Source: CAZWRV01 sp964636325 (lineage in GTDB: Bacteria; Verrucomicrobiota; Lentisphaeria; Victivallales; GWF2-50-93). From it: DNA of 19,306 bases. The notes under the pieces are model-generated. The model made no database searches, had not been told where the DNA came from, and saw only the letters and a list, made by a program, of their open reading frames with translations. Within the stretch, counting starts at the first letter, position 1; the number at the start of each line of letters is the position of its first letter. Both the position numbers and the translations under genes were made by a program. Location of the stretch: positions 1 through 19,306 of the forward strand of contig CAZWRV010000114.1 of NCBI GenBank assembly GCA_964636325.1, in the 5' to 3' direction. Of the stretch, positions 1 through 6,693 are shown one piece after another.

Positions 1-40
1 ATCCCGGTAAAACCGTTTGCAAGCCGCCGGACCTATGGGT

Positions 41-415
41 TCATTTGACGCTTACGTTGATCGTGGGATCGGTGGTGACCTTGAGGACGTTGCATATCCG
101 GTATCCTCTATTCATGAACTGGCTTGGGGACATTCCGGCAGGCACGCCGCCGCCTGGAGGCTGATCCGCCTGGTAGAAGACCAGGGCCGCGTGCCGCCGG
201 GTGTTGATGGCGTAGCACCTCGTCATCCCGATTTTCGCGACAAGCACGCTGGCGGTATACCTCTTCCCGCTTCCCTTGATGAGCTTTGTGAAGGTGGGCA
301 GGGCCACATACAGCAGGACAGCCAGTATGCTTATGACCGCCAGGAATTCGACCAAGGTGAAATCCCCGACGGTCCGGCTCCTGGCCGATGGAGCGGAGGA
401 CTTGACGACAGACAT
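41..415 (-). CDS. Prepilin-like protein with type IV pilin N-terminal segment (FimT/GspH-like)
   Basis: Predicted 124-residue pseudopilin-like protein. Residues 19-42 form the prepilin signature: FTLVE followed by a long hydrophobic helix ending in ALP. The segment after it (alternating helix, then RCYAINTRRHAALVFYQ at about 67-83) resembles the FimT/GspH and Verru_Chthon type of minor pseudopilin, which are inserted in the inner membrane and processed by prepilin peptidase. The residue before the phenylalanine is Asp (G17-D18-F19) instead of the usual Gly, so processing is doubtful. I chose the ATG at 415 over an in-frame TTG at 436 because it leaves a plausible leader after the TATAAT box; neither has a clear Shine-Dalgarno. 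The protein is short for the family and may be C-terminally truncated. It is divergent from the kinase gene. Confidence 0.7.
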   Translation of the reverse strand: MSVVKSSAPSARSRTVGDFTLVEFLAVISILAVLLYVALPTFTKLIKGSGKRYTASVLVAKIGMTRCYAINTRRHAALVFYQADQPPGGGVPAGMSPSQFMNRGYRICNVLKVTTDPTINVSVK

Positions 416-453
416 TGGAACACCCGGGCCGTTCAAGTTTATTCGTGTGGCAT

Positions 454-482
454 ATTATATCATCTTTTCAAGCCGGTTTCAC
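454..482 (-). promoter_or_regulatory. Putative sigma70-type promoter for the prepilin-like gene
   Basis: On the minus strand a perfect TATAAT (plus 454-459) is preceded, 17 bases upstream, by GTGAAA (plus 477-482). Transcription would start near 447, about 30 bases before the ATG at 415. The -35 box is weak. Confidence 0.4.
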
Positions 483-542
483 CTATGGGAATTCGTTTTG
501 GAAGATTTTTTCTATTTTTCTTTCCTTATTAAGTGCAAAGCC

Positions 543-570
543 TTGCAACGGGGGATTTTTGTCGTATCTT
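543..570 (+). promoter_or_regulatory. Putative promoter for the kinase/response-regulator operon
   Basis: TTGCAA (543-548), a 16-base spacer and TATCTT (565-570) lie about 40 bases upstream of the kinase start. The match to the sigma70 consensus is moderate. Confidence 0.3.
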
Positions 571-608
571 ATTCCAATGGATGCGTCAGCCGCGATATAG
601 CATGAGGA

Positions 609-2093
609 TTGCCGACCTTGCCCACGATTTCACGCATATTGTTCATCGAGAAGAGCTCCGAAGACATAGACATCCTCGGGCAGCTGCTGGCCGAATCCGG
701 GGAAAACCGGTACGAAATGATCCCCGCGGGCTCGGTCGCCGCGGCCTTGGAGCTCCTTACCGTCCACCCTTTCGACATCATACTCATAGATTCGGCCTCT
801 ACCTCCGTCAAAGAGATCGAACTGCTCAGGAAGCTGAAGAGCGGCTACCCGGAAATTCCCATCCTCCTTCTGACGGGCTTCGAGAACGAGGACTTCATCC
901 TGAACGCGGGCTTCCTCGACATCAGAAGCTACATATACAAGCATACTCTCAAGGCCAGGCTGCTGGTCAAGTTCCTCGACAACGCCGCCGAAACCCAGAA
1001 GATGCTGAACGAACTGGGCAGGAAGGAGGCCGAGCTCGAAGAGAGCGAAGTCCGCTTCCGGACAATGATCGAGAAGAACATATACGGCATTGTGATCCTT
1101 GATCCGGACAGGAAAATACTTTATATAAATCCCACAGGCTTAAGGCTTCTCGGAATCGCGGAGGGCGGCGCAGCCGAGGGCTATGTCTTCCCCGAGATTA
1201 TGCCCGGACTGGACGACGAGCTGCTCCTCAAGACCGACACCGTAAAGATACCGCTGAAACGGCAGGACTCCACCAGGCACCTCGAGATACACACCGTCCA
1301 GATCCCCTGGAAGGACGGGAACGCCTCGTTCGTGATGTTCAGGGACATCTCCGACAAGGTCGAGTCGGAACGGAAGCTTAAGCAGACATTGGAGGATCTG
1401 GCCAGGTCAAACAAGGACCTGGAGCAGTTCGCATACGCCGTCTCGCACGACCTCTGCGAGCCGCTGCGGTCCATCACTGGCTTCATGCAGCTCCTGGAGA
1501 AGAACTACAAGGGCAGGCTCGACGAGAAGGCGGACCACTACATATCCCGCGCCTCCGGCGCCGCGATACGGATGCAGAAGATGATCACCTGCGTCCTCGA
1601 ATATTCACGGCTCAGCACCAAGCCCGGCGAACTTGCCGAGGTCGACTGCAACGAGATCATGGAGCACGTCGCCGCGAACCTCCATGCGAGCATACAGGAG
1701 TCGGGCGCGACTGTCACCTTCGACAGGATGCCCAAGATACGCGCCGACTACCTGCAGCTCACCCGAGTCTTCCAGAACCTCGTCGCCAACGCCATCAAAT
1801 ACAGGGGCGACGCCCCTCTCAAAATACATGTCGGCGTAATCACGGGGGACGATTCGCACGAGTTTTACGTCAAGGACAACGGGATGGGCATTGAACCTAA
1901 GTATTTCGAACGTATATTCATCCTGTTCCAAAGGCTGCAGATGAGGTCCGACACGGGCGGATACGGCGTCGGCCTCGCAATGTGCAAGAAGATCGTCGAG
2001 AGGCACGGCGGCAGGATATGGGTCGAGTCCGCCCCGGGGAAAGGTTCTGTGTTCCGCTTCACAATACCCATAAGGAAGGAAAACGGCATATGA
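609..2093 (+). CDS. Hybrid sensor histidine kinase (REC-PAS-HisKA-HATPase)
   Basis: Cytoplasmic sensor kinase, about 494 residues, with no membrane helix. Order of parts: N-terminal receiver-like domain (about 8-125) with the phosphoacceptor position D61, T89 and K111; a coiled linker (about 128-150); a PAS domain (about 147-255); HisKA with the phosphorylated His280 in SHDLCEPLR; and an HATPase domain with N-box FQNLVANAIKYR (388-399), G1 box DNGMGI (423-428) and G2 box GYGVGLA (451-457). The acidic pocket of the receiver is degenerate (FIEKSSED instead of the usual E/D-D pair). An in-frame stop at 603 limits the start to TTG 609 or TTG 618; a GAGG at 604-607 suits 618 better by spacing, so the first three residues are uncertain. 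Its TGA overlaps the ATG of the response regulator, which is its likely partner. Confidence 0.9.
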   Translation: MPTLPTISRILFIEKSSEDIDILGQLLAESGENRYEMIPAGSVAAALELLTVHPFDIILIDSASTSVKEIELLRKLKSGYPEIPILLLTGFENEDFILNAGFLDIRSYIYKHTLKARLLVKFLDNAAETQKMLNELGRKEAELEESEVRFRTMIEKNIYGIVILDPDRKILYINPTGLRLLGIAEGGAAEGYVFPEIMPGLDDELLLKTDTVKIPLKRQDSTRHLEIHTVQIPWKDGNASFVMFRDISDKVESERKLKQTLEDLARSNKDLEQFAYAVSHDLCEPLRSITGFMQLLEKNYKGRLDEKADHYISRASGAAIRMQKMITCVLEYSRLSTKPGELAEVDCNEIMEHVAANLHASIQESGATVTFDRMPKIRADYLQLTRVFQNLVANAIKYRGDAPLKIHVGVITGDDSHEFYVKDNGMGIEPKYFERIFILFQRLQMRSDTGGYGVGLAMCKKIVERHGGRIWVESAPGKGSVFRFTIPIRKENGI

Positions 2094-2509
2094 GCAACCC
2101 GAAAATCATACAGGTCTTCATGATCGAAGACAACCCCGACGATATCGAACTCACACTGGAGGCCTTCAGGGAGAGCCAGCGCGAATTCAACGTGAACGTG
2201 GCCCAGGACGGCGTCGAAGGGATGCAGTATCTCCGAAAGGAGGGCGAGTTCTCGAACAGGCCCGTCCCCGACCTCATCCTCCTGGATCTCAACATGCCCC
2301 GCATGAACGGCTTCGAGGTTCTGGAGGAAATCAACAAGGACGAGGAACTGAAGAAGATTCCGGTCGTGGTTTTCAGCCTTTCGCACAGCCATGAGGACAT
2401 GGTTAAGGTCCGCAGCCTCAACGCCAGGGCATACATAGTAAAGCCCGTCGGCATGGAAGGCCTGCTCGAAGTCGTCAACCAGCTCGAGAGCATAGCCGAC
2501 GGCGGCTAA
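2090..2509 (+). CDS. Single-domain response regulator, Rcp1/CheY-like
   Basis: A 139-residue receiver domain without an output domain. Acidic pocket MIEDNPDD (11-18), phosphoacceptor D66 in DLILLDLNMP, the switch residue S96, and K118 in YIVKP are all present, so it should be phosphorylatable. The ED-NPDD start and the long loop before D66 are typical of the Rcp1-like regulators that pair with phytochrome-type or soluble PAS kinases. The ATG overlaps the kinase stop (ATGA, 2090-2093) and has an AAGGAAGG Shine-Dalgarno about 9 bases upstream, so a longer in-frame reading from 1982 is unlikely. It is probably translationally coupled to the kinase and takes its phosphate. Confidence 0.92.
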   Translation: MSNPKIIQVFMIEDNPDDIELTLEAFRESQREFNVNVAQDGVEGMQYLRKEGEFSNRPVPDLILLDLNMPRMNGFEVLEEINKDEELKKIPVVVFSLSHSHEDMVKVRSLNARAYIVKPVGMEGLLEVVNQLESIADGG

Positions 2510-2601
2510 TCCGTATTTACTTGCCTGCGCCCGAATGGCCTTAGCCCGATTTGATTCGGCCAATCCTCCGCATCAGTCGCCGGCGCCGTAAATCCGGATT
2601 T

Positions 2602-2626
2602 GAAATTCCTCCTGAATCGGAATTTC
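2602..2626 (-). terminator. Inverted repeat at the convergent 3' ends of the regulator and permease genes
   Basis: GAAATTCC (2602-2609) and GGAATTTC (2619-2626) form a perfect 8-bp stem with a 9-base loop directly after the permease stop codon. It also lies 93 bases after the response-regulator stop. There is no good U-tract on either strand, so termination is only a guess. Confidence 0.35.
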
Positions 2627-3907
2627 TCATTCGTATCTCAGCGCCTTGGCCGGATCCAGCCTGGAGGCCCTGAAGGCCGGGATAAGGGCGCCAAGCGTGC
2701 AGAGGGCGACCGACACCACCGCGATTATCACGATGTCCGAAAGCCTTATGCTGGCCGGAAGCTCGCTGAAGAAGTAGAACTTCCTGGGGAATATCTCCAT
2801 GCCGGTGAGGCTCCTAATCGCCAGAAGGATCTGCGAGCGCAGAGCTATCACGGCCACTCCGAGAGCAATCCCGCAGAAGGTTCCTGCGACCCCGACAAGG
2901 AAGCCTTGGAGGACGAATATCCTCATGACTGTGCCGGAATCGGCGCCTATCGCCTTGAGAAGGCCGATTTCCCTCGTCTTCTGCATCACGACGGTTATCA
3001 GCGTGTTGGATATGCTGAACGCGGCCACGAGCACTATGAAGACCAGAAGGAAGAACATCATGTTCTTCTCCACGGCCAGCACGCCCAGGAACTGGCTGTT
3101 CATCTGCTTCCAGGAATAGATTTTGAGGTCCGGAAGCTTATCGCGCAGCGCGCGCAGCTCGCTGTCCAGGTGGAACGGATCCGGCGTCCGCACGTATATC
3201 GAAGTCGCCGCACCCCACGGGAGATTGAACAGCTCGCCGGCATCGTCCATGTTCATGAAGACTATCGAGCTGTCGAAGTCGTATTTGCCGAAGAGGAAAG
3301 TCCCCGAAATCTCATATTCGTCGGGGAGATACACCTTCGATGTGGAAGCCAGATCAACCTTGCCCTTGCCGTCGTATTTCACCATCTGCGCGATCTTCTC
3401 TGGGGAATGGATGACGATCTTGTCGCCGACTTGGAGCCCGAGCTCGTGCGCGGTCACGTCGCCGACCAGTATCTTCCCCTTTTCAAGCGAAAACCTGCCG
3501 GCGCTTATGTACTTGCTCACCTGGATGCCGTCGTCCAGATGCGCAGGGTCGATCCCGATCACCTCCTTGGGGACGAGACGCTTGTCCTTCTGCAGGAGCC
3601 CGGGCCGGCCGACCACTGGCGCGCCCCTGCAGCCGGCCTCCTCCACCTTCCTCATGACCTCCGCCGTGTCCCGGATGCAACCGTTCCTGAAGTCGAATAT
3701 CTGCATGTGCGCAGTAGTCTCGAGGAGCTTCTCCTTCATCTCGTCCGTGAACCCCGTCATCACCGCCAGGACGACTATCAGGACGCCCACGCCAAGCATC
3801 ACCCCAACCACTGAGATGCACGTGATCACCGACACGGCGTTCCTTTTCGGCCTGAGATAGCGCCACGCAAGGAAAAATTCGGTCTTAAATATTTTCAGAA
3901 TGCTCAT
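2627..3907 (-). CDS. LolC/LolE-family lipoprotein-release ABC permease (FtsX-like)
   Basis: A 426-residue inner-membrane permease with the four-helix LolC/E/FtsX/MacB topology: one helix at about 28-50, a large periplasmic domain (about 52-280), then helices at about 284-308, 328-356 and 390-412. The N-terminal motif FFLAWRYLRPKRNAVSVI, the GVGVLIVVLAVMTGF stretch, the KTREIGLLKAIGA coupling region, and the C-terminal RASRLDPAKALRYE are hallmarks of the lipoprotein-releasing family, which extracts outer-membrane lipoproteins for hand-over to LolA. No LolD ATPase gene is adjacent; the next gene downstream is on the opposite strand, so the ATPase must be encoded elsewhere. The ATG at 3907 has no Shine-Dalgarno; the N-terminus nevertheless fits the family exactly, so a short-leader or leaderless mRNA is possible. 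Confidence 0.92.
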   Translation of the reverse strand: MSILKIFKTEFFLAWRYLRPKRNAVSVITCISVVGVMLGVGVLIVVLAVMTGFTDEMKEKLLETTAHMQIFDFRNGCIRDTAEVMRKVEEAGCRGAPVVGRPGLLQKDKRLVPKEVIGIDPAHLDDGIQVSKYISAGRFSLEKGKILVGDVTAHELGLQVGDKIVIHSPEKIAQMVKYDGKGKVDLASTSKVYLPDEYEISGTFLFGKYDFDSSIVFMNMDDAGELFNLPWGAATSIYVRTPDPFHLDSELRALRDKLPDLKIYSWKQMNSQFLGVLAVEKNMMFFLLVFIVLVAAFSISNTLITVVMQKTREIGLLKAIGADSGTVMRIFVLQGFLVGVAGTFCGIALGVAVIALRSQILLAIRSLTGMEIFPRKFYFFSELPASIRLSDIVIIAVVSVALCTLGALIPAFRASRLDPAKALRYE

Positions 3908-3915
3908 ACGCGGTT

Positions 3916-3944
3916 AAAATACATCTGCGAAACTCTTTTGCTAA
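3916..3944 (-). promoter_or_regulatory. Putative promoter giving a leaderless permease mRNA
   Basis: On the minus strand TTAGCA (plus 3939-3944), 17 bases, then TATTTT (plus 3916-3921). The expected start site is at or within a few bases of the ATG (plus 3905-3907), in agreement with the absence of a ribosome-binding site. Confidence 0.35.
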
Positions 3945-3958
3945 TTGAGTTTGACCGC

Positions 3959-3986
3959 TTGAAGATTCCGCAATCCGGCCTAGATT
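3959..3986 (+). promoter_or_regulatory. Putative promoter of the tRNA-Met gene
   Basis: TTGAAG (3959-3964), a 16-base spacer and TAGATT (3981-3986) stand about 10 bases before the first base of the tRNA. Confidence 0.4.
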
Positions 3987-3996
3987 AGGCGGCGAC

Positions 3997-4053
3997 GGCG
4001 GCTTAGCTCAGCTGGTCAGAGCGTCGGAATCATAATCCGCAGGTCCAAGGTTT
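3997..4053 (+). tRNA. tRNA-Met (CAT), 3' part missing: probable integration site (attL side)
   Basis: The 5' three quarters of a tRNA are clear: acceptor strand GGCGGCT (3997-4003), TA, D-arm GCTC/GAGC (4006-4009 and 4019-4022), anticodon stem CGGA/TCCG with loop ATCATAA and anticodon CAT at 4031-4033, variable loop AGGTC, T-stem CAAGG (4046-4050) and the first bases of the T-loop. From about 4053 the sequence departs: the expected closing CCTTG and an AGCCGCC acceptor strand are absent. The gene is therefore broken within the T-loop, and an integrase gene begins 160 bases further on. The acceptor and D-arm suit an elongator Met tRNA; a lysidine-type Ile tRNA cannot be excluded. Confidence 0.75.
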
Positions 4054-4093
4054 GCACTTTCCCTATATTTTAGCCTCAAAATAACCCGCCTCG

Positions 4094-4140
4094 AAAGATG
4101 TTTTATCTCCTTTTGCTACAGAATTTGCTACAAAGATGTT
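4094..4140 (+). repeat. Nested direct repeats between tRNA fragment and integrase (candidate integrase/Xis arm sites)
   Basis: AAAGATGTT occurs at 4094-4102 and 4132-4140. Between them TTTGCTACA occurs twice (4112-4120 and 4124-4132), 12 bases apart. Such short direct repeats beside the core site are typical of arm-type binding sites of tyrosine integrases or excisionases; this role is inferred. Confidence 0.5.
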
Positions 4141-4211
4141 GAAAATTTTGCCTCTGACGAATATAATCCCTTCATATTTGTATGCAACCATTCATAATCG
4201 TTGAGGCTCCG

Positions 4212-5669
4212 ATGAAGAAAGAGAAGGTGAAAATTCCTAAACTGATGGCACGGGGCAAAAAGAAAATCCTCTCTTTCCGGATGAGGGTCGACGGAAAAGA
4301 CCGATGGATATCCACCCATACTGCGGATAAAGGGAAGGCCGAAGAAATCGCAAAAAAATACGTCCAGGGGGAACGTGACGTAATAGCCTTGAGCAAGGTC
4401 GATAAAGATGCCCGTAAAATGGTGTCCGCATATATGAAGAGATTGACGGGCAAGGAGGTTGAATCCTTAAAACTCTCTGAAGCCCATGATAAATGGATAT
4501 CCCAATATCCGGACTACATGGACCTGTCCCAGAAGATGAAGGATGACTATGCGTCGATATTCAAGAAGTTTTCAGACTGGACGTCAGGCAGAGAGCCACG
4601 GGCTGAATATATCGACCAGGTTGACCATGGAACTGCAAAGGAATATTCTAAGTACCTATGGGAAAGCCACTTAACCGTTAATAGATACAACAAGCATATA
4701 GCCCATCTCTCCCGTGTCTTTTCAACCATAAGCGAAAGCATGCCTCTGCCGTTCGGAAATCCTTTCGGCAAGAGGTCGATAATACGGAAGAAGTCCAAAG
4801 AGACACTTCCTGCCGAGCGGAAAGCTCTTGAGCCGGATGAAATAATCAAGGTCATCAGCAAAGGGGCAGAGTATGGACGTGGCATAAGAGATCTACTGAT
4901 AGTCGGATTAACCACTGGGCTGCGGCTTAAAGACGCCTGCCTATTGAAATGGAAGCACGTCGATAAGAAGTTCATTGACTTGACTCCATCCAAGACCAAG
5001 AAAACCTCCATGAAGGAGGCACGGATACCTATATCAGCAACTCTGGCAGGCATTCTAGCAGAAAGGAAAAAGGCCAAGAAGCCAGAGGATGAGTATGTCA
5101 TTCCTGAAATAGCCCGACATTATCTTCGCAATCCTGATTACATGTCGAAGAAGACAAAGAAAGTTTTTGAAGATGTGTTCGGCAAGGATGCGACAGTTGT
5201 AGGGGCAGGGGTGCATAGGAATCGTACTACCAGCGTTTGCTCTTTTCATTCTTTTAGGACCACTTTGACAAGTCTTCTTCTTGGTAAGCGAGTTGAGCCC
5301 AGGGATGCCAAGAGGATTCTGGCATGGAAATCCGATAAAACAATGAAGGAGTATGAGCGGGAACTTGTCAAGGCGCAAGGTGAGGCTGATGCAAGGGCGA
5401 TGGAGATAATTGGATCTATCGAAGAACTCAAATTCGATATTCCTGATGTGCCAGAAACTAAATTGACCCCAAGCTCAGAAGCACTTAAGGAGTTGGTGGT
5501 AAAGTATTCCAATGTCGCAATCGGAAAAATATACGGAATCTCCGATGTCGCAGTAAAGAAGTGGATGAAGAAGTTCGGGATCGAGAGGACCAAGCGCATC
5601 GAGTCCCCGGACATAGGCGAGAAGGAACTCGAAAAGATCAGGAAGAGGCTGAAGGCTACAAAAGCTTAG
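4212..5669 (+). CDS. int: Tyrosine-type site-specific integrase with C-terminal HTH extension
   Basis: A 485-residue integrase that should recombine the element with the tRNA gene. The N-terminal part (about 10-60) is a small DNA-binding region with a strongly basic start; residues 85-175 form the SAM-like core-binding domain (AHDKWISQYPDYMDLSQ...). The catalytic domain carries Arg238 (TTGLRLKDA), a lysine in the beta-hairpin (about 261-264), His346 and Arg349 (HSFR), Trp372 in the second His position and the nucleophile Tyr381 (TMKEYERE). After it, residues 419-463 hold an additional HTH (VAIGKIYGISDVAVKKWMKKFGI) of the kind seen in terminase small subunits and HNH proteins, uncommon after an integrase. 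The ATG at 4212 has GAGG five bases upstream, which favours it over ATG 4182. It is convergent with the repressor, 23 bases apart. Confidence 0.93.
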   Translation: MKKEKVKIPKLMARGKKKILSFRMRVDGKDRWISTHTADKGKAEEIAKKYVQGERDVIALSKVDKDARKMVSAYMKRLTGKEVESLKLSEAHDKWISQYPDYMDLSQKMKDDYASIFKKFSDWTSGREPRAEYIDQVDHGTAKEYSKYLWESHLTVNRYNKHIAHLSRVFSTISESMPLPFGNPFGKRSIIRKKSKETLPAERKALEPDEIIKVISKGAEYGRGIRDLLIVGLTTGLRLKDACLLKWKHVDKKFIDLTPSKTKKTSMKEARIPISATLAGILAERKKAKKPEDEYVIPEIARHYLRNPDYMSKKTKKVFEDVFGKDATVVGAGVHRNRTTSVCSFHSFRTTLTSLLLGKRVEPRDAKRILAWKSDKTMKEYERELVKAQGEADARAMEIIGSIEELKFDIPDVPETKLTPSSEALKELVVKYSNVAIGKIYGISDVAVKKWMKKFGIERTKRIESPDIGEKELEKIRKRLKATKA

Positions 5670-5692
5670 GCCTCATCTGGCAGGCTGCAATA

Positions 5693-6103
5693 TCATCCAC
5701 TCGACGATTCAGGATCCGCTATTGGGACTTCTTTTTCTTCGGCCTTCAACTCCATCATCATATAGATTGCCTTGGCCTTTTTCTTCTCCGGGAGCTCACG
5801 ATAGATACCGAGAAGGTGGTTTTCGTCCGGGCTCAGGAATCTAGAGCTTATTCCCTGGCCTGTCGGCTCTTCAGGATTGCTTTCCTTCTCCGCATACCGC
5901 AGCATTTCCTTTAAGTTAAGGCTTGTTTTGTCGCAGAGGATGCGGATGAAGCTGTAAGACGGCTTTATCCTACCTGTCTCAACCGCCGATAAAAGCTGCT
6001 GTGACACGCCTAGATCCTTTGCGAACTGCCCTTGGTTCCTGTTTAACTTGTGCCTAAGCTCCTTCAAGATATCCGGGAGATCTTTTTTCGCTACATTATT
6101 CAT
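5693..6103 (-). CDS. Xre/Cro-type HTH repressor
   Basis: A 136-residue regulator. Residues 12-66 form a Cro/C1-type HTH (LRHKLNRNQGQFAKDLGVSQ, then QLLSAVETGRIKPS as recognition region). The C-terminal half (about 75-125) has no protease-like Ser/Lys pair that I can recognise, so it is not an obvious LexA-like self-cleaving repressor; it may serve in dimerisation. The ATG has AAGGAAG five bases upstream. It is divergent from the Xis-like gene, and the 190-base gap contains five copies of the half-site TTCTAA/TTAGAA, its likely operators. It probably holds the element silent. The 3' end faces the integrase gene without room for a terminator. Confidence 0.88.
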   Translation of the reverse strand: MNNVAKKDLPDILKELRHKLNRNQGQFAKDLGVSQQLLSAVETGRIKPSYSFIRILCDKTSLNLKEMLRYAEKESNPEEPTGQGISSRFLSPDENHLLGIYRELPEKKKAKAIYMMMELKAEEKEVPIADPESSSG

Positions 6104-6118
6104 TGCATCTTCCTTATA

Positions 6119-6130
6119 TTCTAATTAGAA
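6119..6130. promoter_or_regulatory. Candidate repressor operator (palindrome) in the repressor leader
   Basis: TTCTAATTAGAA is a perfect 12-base palindrome made of two half-sites, 16 bases upstream of the repressor ATG, suited to autoregulation. Confidence 0.5.
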
Positions 6131-6136
6131 ACAGTA

Positions 6137-6166
6137 GTAATATTGCATCTGGAAATTTCATTTCAA
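6137..6166 (-). promoter_or_regulatory. Putative promoter of the repressor gene
   Basis: On the minus strand TTGAAA (plus 6161-6166), 18 bases, TATTAC (plus 6137-6142). The operator palindrome at 6119-6130 would lie at about the transcription start. Confidence 0.35.
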
Positions 6167-6208
6167 GCAATGGGTATAAGATTGTTGCAGAAAAAATTTA
6201 TATTTAAA

Positions 6209-6252
6209 TTCTAATTTCTATTGGAATCTTTAGAAACGGTGCTATATTAGAA
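6209..6252 (+). promoter_or_regulatory. Rightward promoter of the element with overlapping operator half-sites
   Basis: TTGGAA (6221-6226), a 16-base spacer and TATATT (6243-6248) form a sigma70-type promoter. Half-sites TTCTAA (6209-6214), TTAGAA (6230-6235, in the spacer) and TTAGAA (6247-6252, overlapping the -10) would let a bound repressor block polymerase. The expected start is about 35 bases before the Xis-like ATG. Confidence 0.5.
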
Positions 6253-6293
6253 TTCTTAGAGCCAAGATTCACATAAAAGAAAGGAGGTGAAGA

Positions 6294-6578
6294 ATGGCTA
6301 CAAGTAATGAACGCAAGGAAAAGCTCCTAACCGCCCTTGAGATGATGGGCGTCTTGGAAGAAGATTCTCCTGCGGCAAAGGCGGTGTCGGGATATCTCGA
6401 CATGAATGGGGCGATGCAATTCACAACTCTGTCCAGAGTCAGTTTGTGGAAGGCACGTCGGAGCGGGTTGAGGTCGTATAAATGGGGAAAGAAGGTCCTT
6501 TTCGATCCAATTGACCTCCGGTCATGGATTGCCGGACTGGAAGTGAAGTGTGTAGAGAGGAAAGGCAATGCTGCGTAG
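6294..6578 (+). CDS. AlpA/excisionase-like winged-HTH DNA-binding protein
   Basis: A 94-residue protein, first in the rightward transcription unit. Residues 43-80 (TTLSRVSLWKARRSGL..., then a short wing and FDPIDLRSWI) match the pattern of the MerR-like HTH of AlpA/Xis proteins: Ser/Thr-start helix, short basic recognition helix, 'G-kkvlfd..dl..wi'. Such proteins direct excision or switch on integrase. A very strong Shine-Dalgarno (AAAGGAGGTGA, 6280-6290) precedes the ATG. Residues 1-40 are an unassigned helical extension. The stop is TAG, and the reading frame continues for 25 codons after it (see the next entry). Position beside the divergent repressor is that of an early gene such as xis or cro; the exact role is inferred. 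Confidence 0.75.
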   Translation: MATSNERKEKLLTALEMMGVLEEDSPAAKAVSGYLDMNGAMQFTTLSRVSLWKARRSGLRSYKWGKKVLFDPIDLRSWIAGLEVKCVERKGNAA

Positions 6579-6581
6579 GCA

Positions 6582-6656
6582 TTGGATGAGCAGGGCGAGA
6601 ACAATGATGTGGAATATCCTTCCATGGAGTTTTATGACCCCTTCAAAGATGGTTAG
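6582..6656 (+). other. Possible 24-codon small ORF or read-through tail in frame with the Xis-like gene
   Basis: Directly after the TAG at 6576-6578 the same frame is open to a second TAG (6654-6656). Its translation, acidic and non-repetitive (DEQGENNDVEYPSMEF...), looks like protein. It could be a separate small ORF from TTG 6582, a tail lost by a nonsense mutation, or chance. No close Shine-Dalgarno for the TTG. Confidence 0.25.
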
Positions 6657-6693
6657 AATGAGTTATAAAACATTTAACAGGAAGGGTTTCCAA

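Noticed and set aside
1982..2089. Upstream start for the response regulator
   Set aside because: The extension lies within the kinase's ATPase domain; ATG 2090 has a good Shine-Dalgarno and begins exactly at the receiver fold.
2600..3860. Long plus-strand frames opposite the permease gene (up to 404 codons)
   Set aside because: They are the complement of a clear LolC/E gene; the His/Arg/Asp-rich translation is that of a shadow frame.
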